Of a stretch of 44,472 nt of DNA, positions 14,570 through 27,233 are shown piece after piece. How positions within the stretch are numbered: position 1 is the first letter of the stretch; every line of letters begins with the position of its first letter. Made by a program: the position numbers and the translations under genes. Origin of the DNA: Gordonia aichiensis NBRC 108223 (GTDB lineage: Bacteria; Actinomycetota; Actinomycetes; Mycobacteriales; Mycobacteriaceae); NCBI RefSeq assembly GCF_000332975.1, contig NZ_BANR01000030.1, positions 1 to 44,472 on the forward strand, read 5' to 3'. The notes under the pieces were generated by a model. It was not told where the DNA came from and did no database searches. It worked only from the letters and a program-made list of their open reading frames with translations.

Positions 14570-16528
14570 GTGGTATCACCCGGCACCGTGGCGCGAGCGC
14601 GGACACTTGACAAGACATCGACCGCTGCACCGACTTCGACTTCGAACTCGACAACCTCGCGCGTGAGGCGCACCGCCGATCCACGCACACACGGATCACG
14701 GATACGCGAGAAGCGTCGTCTGACCGCTACGACCGGGCTCGCGGCGCTCTCGCTCGATGCGATGGCGTCGGTTGCCTACGGACCCGAGGCGATCGTCCTC
14801 GTACTCGCGGCGGCGGGCGGCAACGCACTGGGACTCACCCTCCCCATCAGTGCCGCGATCGTCGTCCTCCTCGCGGTTCTCGTACTCTCCTACCGGCAGT
14901 TGATCGCTGCGTTCCCCGACGGAGGCGGCGCCTATGCCGTCGCGAAAGCCCATCTCGGGCGCCGCGCATCCCTCGTTGCCGCCGCATCTCTGCTGATCGA
15001 CTACGTCCTCAACGTCGCGGTGTCGGTGACTGCGGGAACCGCCGCGCTCACATCAGCGTTTCCTGCGGCAGGCCGCCATACCGTCCTGATCGCACTCGCC
15101 ACGCTCGCCCTGATCACGGCGGTCAACCTGCACGGAATCGTCAGCAGCGCCAGAGCTTTCATCACACCGACCGCAGTCTTCGTGGTGAGCATCCTGTCGG
15201 TGATCGTCGTCGGCCTTCTGCACGGTGGCGGTCACGATGTTGCGCAGGTCGATTCACCAGCGGTCGGGACGGTCGGAATTCTGTTGATACTCAAGGCATT
15301 CTCGAACGGGTGCGCGGCACTCACCGGCGTCGAGGCCATTGCCAACGCGACGCCGCAGTTCCGAGAGAACCGGATACGTCGCGCTCAGCGCGCCGAGGCC
15401 GCACTTGGTGTGCTCCTCGGAATGATGATGCTGGGTATCGCGGCGCTTGTGCAGCATCTGCATATCCAGCCACGGGAGGGCGTCACCGTGCTGTCTCAAC
15501 TCACCGAAAGCGTATTCGGCCGTGGCGCACTGTATTACGTGGTACAGGTATCCACGATCGTGCTGCTTGCGCTGGCCGCGAACACGTCGTTCGGCGGGTT
15601 GCCGCAGCTGATGAAGGTCGTCGCGAGTGACGACCATCTGCCGCATCGTCTCGTCCGCCGAACCGACAACGGTGTCTACCGAAACGGCGTGCTCATTCTT
15701 GCAGTCGCCTCTGCTCTGCTGATCGTCGTCTCCGGGGGTGACGTGAATGCGCTCGTCCCGCTGTTCGCCATCTGTGTGTTCATCGGGTTCACTCTGGCTC
15801 AGCTCGGACTGGTGCGTCACTGGTCGACTTCGCGCACGCGTCACTGGAGAGCTCGTGCCTCACTCAACAGTGTCGGCGCCGCGCTCACCGGCACGGCAGC
15901 CGTGGTCGTCACCGTGATGAAGGCCGACGAGGGGTCGTTGTGGGTCGTGCTCGTCTTGGCACTGCTGGTGGTCGCGATGGAGTTGATGGCCCACAGCTAC
16001 CGACGCACAAGGGAACTCGATATACGTACCGCGGGCGACACATCGCATCCCGGGGACCATCCTCGACACTCGTTCGCGGGCCAGGGCCTCGCCGTCGTGC
16101 CGGTCTCGTCGCCCCTGTGCTGCGCAACCAACGACGCGCTCCGCGCGGCACGGGCATTCGGTCGCGAGGTCAGAGCAGTGCACGTCGTCGTCGATGACAA
16201 CCGGCGCAGCATCGGCACGCGGGAGAACACCGGCGAGCCTGCCCCCGCACGAGACGACTTCGAGTCGGAGTGGCGGCGCTTCCACCCGCTCTCGCACCTG
16301 ATCGAACTGCGGGCTCCCGACGACGACTCCGTCGTCGACTATGTGGCCGAGTTGGCCGGCACCGACGACGTGCTCGTGATCATCCCGGACACGGGATCGG
16401 CCAGGCGTTCGAGGTTGTTGTCGTCGGGTCGCGCAGACGATCTCGAGGACGCGCTCCGGCGCACGACCCGCGCACTGGTGACGAGGACGCACACGATCGT
16501 CGACACGCACCGCGCGCCGTCGGCGTGA
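14570..16528 (+). CDS. APC-superfamily transporter, KimA-like
   Basis: This 652-residue integral membrane protein has about 12 membrane segments from residue 55 to 500 and a soluble C-terminal domain of about 140 residues. The first helix reads LAALSLDAMASVAYGPEAIVLVL, which resembles KimA (YdaO), the high-affinity potassium/proton symporter of Bacillus, as well as related amino acid permeases. The segment GVEAIANATPQF near residue 260 is also typical. The soluble domain (AVVPVSSPLCCATNDALRAAR, then DDVLVIIPDTGSARRS) resembles a universal-stress-like fold. The GTG at 14570 gives a long basic N terminus; a second GTG at 14588 is possible. I see no c-di-AMP riboswitch upstream. Potassium is the leading substrate guess and amino acids the alternative. 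Confidence 0.8.
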   Translation: MVSPGTVARARTLDKTSTAAPTSTSNSTTSRVRRTADPRTHGSRIREKRRLTATTGLAALSLDAMASVAYGPEAIVLVLAAAGGNALGLTLPISAAIVVLLAVLVLSYRQLIAAFPDGGGAYAVAKAHLGRRASLVAAASLLIDYVLNVAVSVTAGTAALTSAFPAAGRHTVLIALATLALITAVNLHGIVSSARAFITPTAVFVVSILSVIVVGLLHGGGHDVAQVDSPAVGTVGILLILKAFSNGCAALTGVEAIANATPQFRENRIRRAQRAEAALGVLLGMMMLGIAALVQHLHIQPREGVTVLSQLTESVFGRGALYYVVQVSTIVLLALAANTSFGGLPQLMKVVASDDHLPHRLVRRTDNGVYRNGVLILAVASALLIVVSGGDVNALVPLFAICVFIGFTLAQLGLVRHWSTSRTRHWRARASLNSVGAALTGTAAVVVTVMKADEGSLWVVLVLALLVVAMELMAHSYRRTRELDIRTAGDTSHPGDHPRHSFAGQGLAVVPVSSPLCCATNDALRAARAFGREVRAVHVVVDDNRRSIGTRENTGEPAPARDDFESEWRRFHPLSHLIELRAPDDDSVVDYVAELAGTDDVLVIIPDTGSARRSRLLSSGRADDLEDALRRTTRALVTRTHTIVDTHRAPSA

Positions 16529-16624
16529 CGACTCCAGTCCTCGACTTCGGGGCCTCTGCGGAAGGTCAGCCACCCGGTGGGTGAGCCTTCGGGTGGTGGA
16601 CGTTCGGTGGACTAATCTGATCGG

Positions 16625-17353
16625 ATGCCATCGTTGTCGACCGCCCGCCGAGTCATCGCGGGAATCCTCATCGCACTGGCAGGCATCTGCTATTCGTCGT
16701 GGGTTCTGGAATTCTTCTGGTCGAGTCCCCTGGACCCACTGAACAGCTTCCTCAGCGAACTCGACGCTGCCCACCGCCCGCACCGGGATATCTACGAGAT
16801 CGGCGACATCGTGACGTCGATTCTCGCCGTGGGATCGGCGCTGATCCTGTTTCTCCCACGCCCGATCGTGAGCGGTCTCTATGCGCGGGTCGCTGTGACA
16901 TCCTTCGGCGTGTTCGGTGCAGCGACCCTCGCAGATGCGCTCGCCCCGATCGATTGCATCCCAGGGATCGACCCCGACTGCCCGTACGAACCAAGCGGCC
17001 TGCTCCCGCAGCTACATCACATACACGCACTGACCAGCACGGTCGCCGTGTTCGCCATCTTCATCACCATGATCGCGGGCGTACTGGCGGCATATCGGCA
17101 ACAACCACGGATCTGGCCACTGCTCCGGACAGCAGGCCTCGGTGTGCTGGTCATCGTCGCGGTGACCACGGCCTGGATGCTGATCGCCGACAACCTGCAC
17201 GGCGATTACTACCTCGGATTGGCGCAGCGCATCCAGGTCGGGGGCATGTCGGTGTGGCTGGTGCTCTGGGGCTTCTCGGTGTGCACTCAACGCGCACCCG
17301 CCCCTGCCCGCGACTCCTCAGGCGTGCCGGGTCAGGTGAGCTCCACCTCGTAG
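16625..17353 (+). CDS. DUF998 family membrane protein
   Basis: This 242-residue protein is very hydrophobic, with about six membrane segments. It starts with ARRVIAGILIALAGICYSSW and ends with a short Ala/Pro tail. The pattern NSFLSELDAAHRPHRDIYEIGD after the first helix and ADALAPIDCIPGIDPDCPY in an outer loop match the DUF998 family. Function is unknown. Two cysteines in the CIPGIDPDC loop could form a disulfide outside the membrane. The gene's last 22 bases overlap the end of the convergent GNAT gene. The ATG at 16625 lacks a strong ribosome binding site. Confidence 0.82.
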   Translation: MPSLSTARRVIAGILIALAGICYSSWVLEFFWSSPLDPLNSFLSELDAAHRPHRDIYEIGDIVTSILAVGSALILFLPRPIVSGLYARVAVTSFGVFGAATLADALAPIDCIPGIDPDCPYEPSGLLPQLHHIHALTSTVAVFAIFITMIAGVLAAYRQQPRIWPLLRTAGLGVLVIVAVTTAWMLIADNLHGDYYLGLAQRIQVGGMSVWLVLWGFSVCTQRAPAPARDSSGVPGQVSSTS

Positions 17354-17778
17354 ACGACGAAGTCGTTCGTGGCGATCGTGTCGTACAGCGAGCGGGCCGT
17401 CGCGTTGTCTCGCGCGGTCTGCCAATAGACCTTCGGTAGCCCTTGGTCGCGTGTCCAGTCGAGGACGTGATCGATGAGCGCCCGTCCGGCTCCGCTGCGA
17501 CGAACGTCTGGAGCCACGAACAGGTCCTCGAGGTAGGTGTAGGGCTTGTCGCTCCACGTCGAGGCATGTGTCAACCAGTGCACGATGCCGATAGCGCGCC
17601 CGGTCTCGTCGCGCGCCATGGCACCGTACATCGGGTACTCGGGATCGAGCATTCGTGCGAAGGTCAGATCGTTCTGTGCCTGGGCCAGGTCGTGCTCGTA
17701 GAACGTCAGATACCCGGCCCACAGCGGGTCCCAGTCCTTCCGATCATCCTCGGTCAACGGCGCGATTGTCGTGCTCAT
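17332..17778 (-). CDS. GNAT-family N-acetyltransferase
   Basis: This 148-residue cytoplasmic enzyme transfers an acetyl group from acetyl-CoA to an unknown amine. The acetyl-CoA binding motif A appears as YLEDLFVAPDVRRSGAGRALIDHV at about residues 81-104, with the RxxGxG/A core. The motif B region is VYWQTARDNATARSLYD. The start is MSTTIAPLTEDDRKDW. The length is normal for a single GNAT domain. Its 3' end overlaps the 3' end of the convergent DUF998 gene by 22 bases. Confidence 0.88.
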   Translation of the reverse strand: MSTTIAPLTEDDRKDWDPLWAGYLTFYEHDLAQAQNDLTFARMLDPEYPMYGAMARDETGRAIGIVHWLTHASTWSDKPYTYLEDLFVAPDVRRSGAGRALIDHVLDWTRDQGLPKVYWQTARDNATARSLYDTIATNDFVVYEVELT

Positions 17779-17896
17779 TCGGTGTTCCCATTCCTCGGTT
17801 CGGTGCGGATGGCACTCGGGATCTCAAGTCGAACGCTCGGGTGGTCTGGTCTGACGGGGTACTGGCGACGGTGACCATCCGACGGCAGTCGTGTGG

Positions 17897-18460
17897 TCAG
17901 GATGTCGGGCGCAGCACCACGCCACTCTGCAACGCAGCCGGCGACACCGGTTGCGCGAAACCATCTCCCACATGCACCACGTAGCCGCTGCGGCCCGCGT
18001 CGACGTCCACGGAGAACTTCAGCACGCACTGTCCGTCGTGTGTCCGATATCGTTCGAGCGGCGTCGTTGCGAGCTTGTCGCCCGTCTCGCTGTAAATGGT
18101 GACGGCCGCCCGGTCGGAAATGGTCCCTCCTGTGGCCGCGGTTTCCCACGTGTCGCAGCTCACCGGCACACCTCCGAGTGCGGTGAACTGCTGTGTGTTG
18201 CCGATGCCGAGCAGGATCGCGAACAGTGCGAGGGCCGCGAACACCACCATCGCGATCGACGTCCCGACGATGATCGGTACGCGCGTGCGGTGCTGCCACA
18301 TGCGTCGAGGCAGTGGGGCTCCCGAGTCGAGCCAGAACTCCGTCGTTCCCGGCGCCGCGTCGGTCGGCTGCCGCATCATGGTCTCTTGCGGGGTCTCGGA
18401 GTGTGTCTGTATCCGCGGCACGTGTTGTGCCGACCATGGTCCCTGTTGCGGATGCACCAC
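17897..18460 (-). CDS. Single-pass membrane protein of unknown function
   Basis: This 187-residue protein has a Gln/Pro-rich N-terminal cytoplasmic part of about 60 residues. One strong transmembrane helix follows (VPIIVGTSIAMVVFAALALF, about residues 61-84), then an outer domain of about 100 residues with two cysteines (PVSCDTWE and GQCVLKF) that may form a disulfide. The last half looks beta-rich. It resembles the small membrane-anchored extracellular domains common in mycobacteria, but I do not recognise a family. It begins three bases beyond the stop of tesB on the same strand, so it is probably co-transcribed with it. Confidence 0.65.
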   Translation of the reverse strand: MVHPQQGPWSAQHVPRIQTHSETPQETMMRQPTDAAPGTTEFWLDSGAPLPRRMWQHRTRVPIIVGTSIAMVVFAALALFAILLGIGNTQQFTALGGVPVSCDTWETAATGGTISDRAAVTIYSETGDKLATTPLERYRTHDGQCVLKFSVDVDAGRSGYVVHVGDGFAQPVSPAALQSGVVLRPTS

Positions 18461-18463
18461 GTG

Positions 18464-19342
18464 TCACTCCTTCGGAGGGAAGTATTTGATCAGGGCTTCC
18501 TGCGTGACGGACGTGGCCAGTGTTCCGTCCCGCTTCCAGAAACGACCTGAGCCCATCCCGCGCGACCCGGTGGCAACCGGCGACCGGGTCGCGTAAAGCA
18601 TCCATTCGTCGAAGCGGAAGTCGCGGTGAAACCACATCGAATGGTTGACGGTTGCCGCGAACAGTCGGTCGATGCCCCACGACAGGCCGTGGGTGGTGAT
18701 GACCGAGTCGAGGACAGTGGTGTCGGATGCGTAGCACATCGCCGCGACATGCAGCAGCGGGTCGTCGGGCATGGCACCGTCGGTCTTCATCCATACCCTG
18801 TTGTCGCGCAACGTCTCTCCGGCCTCGCGCATCTTCCACGACGGGTCGTTGGCGAAGCGGATGTCGATGGGGTGCAACGCATTGACGAACGTGGCGATGC
18901 GGTCTTCGAAGCCCTTGAAGTGCTCGCCGAGCGGTGGCAACTCTTCCGGGTACGGGACCTGAGGGATCTCGACGGCATGTTCGAGTCCCGCGGAGTTGTC
19001 CTGGAACGCGACCAACATCGTGAAGATGACCTCGTCGTCCTGGATCGCATTCACCTGGCGGTTGGCGAAGGACTTGCCGTCGCGGTAGCGCGCGACGTGG
19101 TACTCGATGGGCTTGGTCACATCACCGCCACGGATGAAATGCGCGTGCAGGGCGTGGACGGGCGGATTACCCCGTGTCAGTGTGCGCCCAGCGGCGACGA
19201 CCCCCTGCCCGAGCATCTGGCCACCGAAGGTGCGCGCCGTCTTCTGCTCGGGGTGCTGCCCGATGAACAGGTCGTCGTCGCGCCGTTCGACGTCGAGTAG
19301 GTCGAGGAGTTTGGCGAGATCCTCGGATACGTCGGTTGTCAT
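18464..19342 (-). CDS. tesB: Acyl-CoA thioesterase II
   Basis: This 292-residue enzyme hydrolyses acyl-CoA to free fatty acid and CoA in the cytoplasm. It has the double hot-dog layout of TesB: first half with RTFGGQMLGQGVVAAGRTL and VHALHAHFIRGGDVTKPIEY, second half with LLHVAAMCYASDTTVLDS (catalytic Asp) and HSMWFHRDFRFDEWMLY. I chose the ATG at 19342 because AGGG lies eight bases upstream; the in-frame GTG at 19351 overlaps that site. The gene is followed at once by a single-pass membrane protein and preceded by pyk, with a hairpin between. Confidence 0.93.
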   Translation of the reverse strand: MTTDVSEDLAKLLDLLDVERRDDDLFIGQHPEQKTARTFGGQMLGQGVVAAGRTLTRGNPPVHALHAHFIRGGDVTKPIEYHVARYRDGKSFANRQVNAIQDDEVIFTMLVAFQDNSAGLEHAVEIPQVPYPEELPPLGEHFKGFEDRIATFVNALHPIDIRFANDPSWKMREAGETLRDNRVWMKTDGAMPDDPLLHVAAMCYASDTTVLDSVITTHGLSWGIDRLFAATVNHSMWFHRDFRFDEWMLYATRSPVATGSRGMGSGRFWKRDGTLATSVTQEALIKYFPPKE

Positions 19343-19381
19343 GCGGATCACCCTATGTGGTCAGCCGCGGATGCGGTGAGG

Positions 19382-19406
19382 CCGGTGGCTGCATCGCAGC
19401 CACCGG
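19382..19406. terminator. Strong hairpin downstream of pyk
   Basis: CCGGTGGCTGC at 19382-19392 pairs with GCAGCCACCGG at 19396-19406 around a three-base loop, an 11-pair perfect stem. It starts 16 bases beyond the pyk stop and lies before tesB. No T-tract follows, as expected for high-GC actinobacteria. Confidence 0.8.
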
Positions 19407-19421
19407 AGCGGCGTACGAAAC

Positions 19422-20855
19422 TCAGTGATCCTGCTCGCCGATCCGGTGCACGTGGATGAGGTTGGTCGAGCCGACGGTTCCGGGGGGTGCGCCCGCGACG
19501 ATGACGACGACGTCGCCGTCGCGCAGCCTGCCGATCCGCAGCAACTGCTGGTCGACCTGGTCGATCATGTTGTCGGTGGTGTCGACGCGGTCGACGATGA
19601 AGGTCTCGGTGCCCCAGCTCAGTGCGAGCTGGCTTCGCACGGCCTGCGTGGGTGTGAAGGCGAGAAGCGGAAGCCGCGAATGCAGGCGCGCGAGACGGCG
19701 GACGGTGTCGCCGGACTGGGTGAAAGCGACAAGAGCTTTGACCTCGAGTCGTTCGCCGATATCGCGGGCGGCATACGAGATGATCCCCCGCTTGGTCCGT
19801 GGGACGTGCGACAGCGGGGGCACATCGCGCGAGCTGCCTTCGACGGCCTTACAGATGCGATTCATGGTGCGCACCACTTCGATCGGCCACTTGCCCACCG
19901 ATGTTTCGCCGGACAACATCACAGCGTCGGCACCATCGAGCACGGCGTTGGCGACGTCGGAGGCCTCGGCACGCGTCGGTCGCGAGTTCTCGATCATGGA
20001 GTCGAGCATCTGGGTTGCCACGATCACGGGCTTCGCGTTCTCGCGAGCCATCTGGATGGCCCGCTTCTGCACCAACGGCACTTCTTCGAGCGGTAACTCG
20101 ACGCCGAGGTCGCCGCGGGCGACCATGATCGCATCGAAGGCGAGGACGATGGCCTCGAGGTTGTCGATGGCCTCGGGCTTCTCCAGCTTGGCGATGACGG
20201 GTACCCGTCGGCCGACGCGGTCCATCACCTCGTGGACCAGTTCGATGTCGGCGGGGCTACGCACGAAGGACAGGGCCACCATGTCGACTCCGAGGCCGAG
20301 CGCGAACTCGAGGTCGGCGATGTCCTTTTCGCTCATCGCCGGGACCGAGACGTTCATACCGGGAAGCGAGAGTCCCTTGTTGTTGGACACCGGACCGCCC
20401 TCGGTCACGGTGCACACGACGTCGTTGCCCTCGACATCGGTCACCACAAGGCCGACCTTGCCGTCGTCGACGAGCAGGCGGTCGCCGGGGACAGCGTCGT
20501 CGGCGAGACGCTTGTACGTGGTCGAGACACGGTCGTGGTTTCCGATGATGTCGTCGGTGGTGATGCGCACCGTCTCACCGGTGTTCCACATGACCTCGCC
20601 GTTGAGCGCGCCGTCGTCCTCGAACTTGCCGAGCCGGATCTTGGGGCCCTGCAGGTCGGCGAGGATGCCGACGGCCTTCTCAGCGTTGTCGCTGGCCTTA
20701 CGAACTCGCTCGTAGACCACTTTGTGGTCGTCGTGGGTGCCGTGGCTGAAGTTCAGCCTGGCGACATCCATTCCGGCATCAACGAGTTCTTTGAGCCTCT
20801 CCTCGCTGTTGGTGGCTGGACCCAGGGTGCACACGATCTTGGTTCGGCGTTCCAC
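19422..20855 (-). CDS. pyk: Pyruvate kinase
   Basis: This 477-residue glycolytic enzyme converts phosphoenolpyruvate and ADP to pyruvate and ATP. It has the full set of motifs: KIVCTLGPAT at the start, MDVARLNFSHG, the catalytic-lysine motif IAKLEKPEAI, the metal site IMVARGDLGVELP, and VATQMLDSMI. The C-terminal domain ends VHRIGEQDH. I chose the GTG at 20855 (VERRTKIVCTLG) because it matches the usual MTRRGKIVCTLG start of mycobacterial enzymes and AAGGTGAG lies five bases upstream. A GTG three codons earlier is possible. Its downstream hairpin suggests a separate transcript from tesB. Confidence 0.96.
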   Translation of the reverse strand: MERRTKIVCTLGPATNSEERLKELVDAGMDVARLNFSHGTHDDHKVVYERVRKASDNAEKAVGILADLQGPKIRLGKFEDDGALNGEVMWNTGETVRITTDDIIGNHDRVSTTYKRLADDAVPGDRLLVDDGKVGLVVTDVEGNDVVCTVTEGGPVSNNKGLSLPGMNVSVPAMSEKDIADLEFALGLGVDMVALSFVRSPADIELVHEVMDRVGRRVPVIAKLEKPEAIDNLEAIVLAFDAIMVARGDLGVELPLEEVPLVQKRAIQMARENAKPVIVATQMLDSMIENSRPTRAEASDVANAVLDGADAVMLSGETSVGKWPIEVVRTMNRICKAVEGSSRDVPPLSHVPRTKRGIISYAARDIGERLEVKALVAFTQSGDTVRRLARLHSRLPLLAFTPTQAVRSQLALSWGTETFIVDRVDTTDNMIDQVDQQLLRIGRLRDGDVVVIVAGAPPGTVGSTNLIHVHRIGEQDH

Positions 20856-20955
20856 TGTGCTCACCTTAGTCCGCTCGTTTCGGCATAGCCATCGTTACAC
20901 CTGAGTTGTCATCGGACGTCAACGTCGCGTTGCTGCTCGCGGTGGCCGACGAGCG

Positions 20956-22453
20956 TCAGCGAACCGAGAGCGGAAGTTGCGCCGGTTTCACCGGAGACGG
21001 CAAATCGGAGGCGCCCATGAGGAATTCGTCGACGGCGCGTGCGGTGGACCGTCCTTCGGCGATCGCCCACACCACGAGCGACGCACCGCGATGTGCGTCA
21101 CCGCAGACGAACACGCCCGGCGCGTCGGTCTGCCAGTCGCTTCCGCACGAGATGTTCCCACGACGATTCGGCTCGATGCCGAGGTCGGTGAGCAGACTCG
21201 TCTCGCGCACACCCTCGAACCCGATGGCGAAAAGCGCCAACTCGCAAGGTATTTCGAACTCGTCACTGACCGGGGTGATCACCCGGCGACCGTCGGGTTC
21301 GCGTACCACCTTCACCTCGGCGAGCACCATTGTCGTCACGTTGCCATCGGCGTCGCCCACGAATCGTTGCACCGCGACCTGATATTTGCGCTCGCCGCCT
21401 TCGGCGTGCGCGCTCGACGTCCGCATGACGAGCGGCCAGGTGGGCCACGGCGAGCGGTTGTCGTCGCGATCGCTGGGCAACTCGGCGTTGTAGTCGAGTT
21501 GCACCACCGACGCCGCCCCCTGTCGGTGCGCGGTACCGAGGCAGTCGGCGCCGGTGTCGCCACCGCCGATGATCACGACGTGCTTGCCCGCCGCGGTGAT
21601 CGGCGACGGTCCGTCGCCTTCACATTCCTTGTTCGCCGGAACGAGGTGCTCCATCGCGAGGTGCACACCCCTGAGTTCCCGCCCCGGGACCGGATTGTCA
21701 CGCGGCTTCATGGCTCCGATCGCGAGCACGACGGCGTCGTGCCTGCTGCGCAGTTCCTCGACGGTGAGATCGATTCCGACGTCGCAGTTGACGACGAATT
21801 GTGTTCCTTCCGCGCGCATCTGGGCGATGCGCCGTTCGATATCGGACTTCTGGAGCTTGTACTCGGGGATGCCGTACCGCAGCAGACCGCCGACACGGTC
21901 GTCCTTCTCGTAGACCGTCACGTCATGACCAGCGCGGGTCAACTGCTGCGCGGCGGCAAGCCCCGCGGGACCGGAACCGACAACGGCGACCGACTTGCCC
22001 GATCTCGCGTCCGGCGCCTCGGGCCCGATGATCCCCTCAGCCCACGACTCGTAGGCGATCGTCTTCTCGATCCGTTTGATCGTGACGCTGCCGCCGGTCG
22101 TCGGCTCGGAGATCGACAACACGCACGCCGCCTCGCATGGAGCGGGACACACCATTCCGGTGAACTCGGGGAAGTTGTTGGTCGCGTGAAGTCGGGCGCT
22201 CGCTGCATCCCACCGGCCTCGCCGGACGAGATCGTTCCACTCCGGAATCAGGTTGCCCAACGGGCAACCGGCAGTTCCGGAGTGGCAGAAGGGAATTCCG
22301 CAATCCATGCACCGTCGAGCCTGTTCGGACACCTCGTTGAGCGAGGCGACGGGATCGAATCCGTGCGCATACACGTCGTCCCAGTCCTGCACGCGCTCGG
22401 CAACAGGACGGTATTTCGCTTCTTTCTTCCCAACTTCCAGGAATCCGCGCGGG

Positions 22454-22461
<8 letters not shown>
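20956..22461 (-). CDS. gltD: Glutamate synthase small subunit
   Basis: This 501-residue protein passes electrons from NADPH through FAD and Fe-S clusters to the large subunit. The N-terminal cysteine clusters are in RRCMDCGIPFCHSGTAGCP and GMVCPAPCEAACVL. The FAD-binding motif is VAVVGSGPAGLAAAQQL. The NADPH-binding motif is HVVIIGGGDTGADCLG. The family C-terminal segment is GVFVCGDAHRGASLVVWAI. The start is the GTG at 22461, overlapping the gltB stop by eight bases, so the subunits are translationally coupled. A longer frame from 22533 would reach into gltB and is rejected. Confidence 0.96.
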
Positions 22462-27025
<4,564 letters not shown>

Positions 27026-27233
27026 CAAGAGCCTCCACTCGATTCGCGTGAATCAAATGCTGAAGTCCTCAGGGACAACGCTGGCCCGTGGAGCAGGTGT
27101 CAGGACACAACGCCGCTGAAGGCGCGTACCCCAGGTGAAATCTCACTCTATCCGACCATGAGGCGCAACGCGGTTTTCGACGCTGCGCCGACAGTCCGCA
27201 CTGGGACCGGGCCCGGTGCCGTTTGCTCGCTGA

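Noticed and set aside
27206..27217. ACCGGGCCCGGT palindrome after lgt as a terminator
   Set aside because: A palindrome without a loop cannot form a stable hairpin, and no flanking pairing extends it convincingly.
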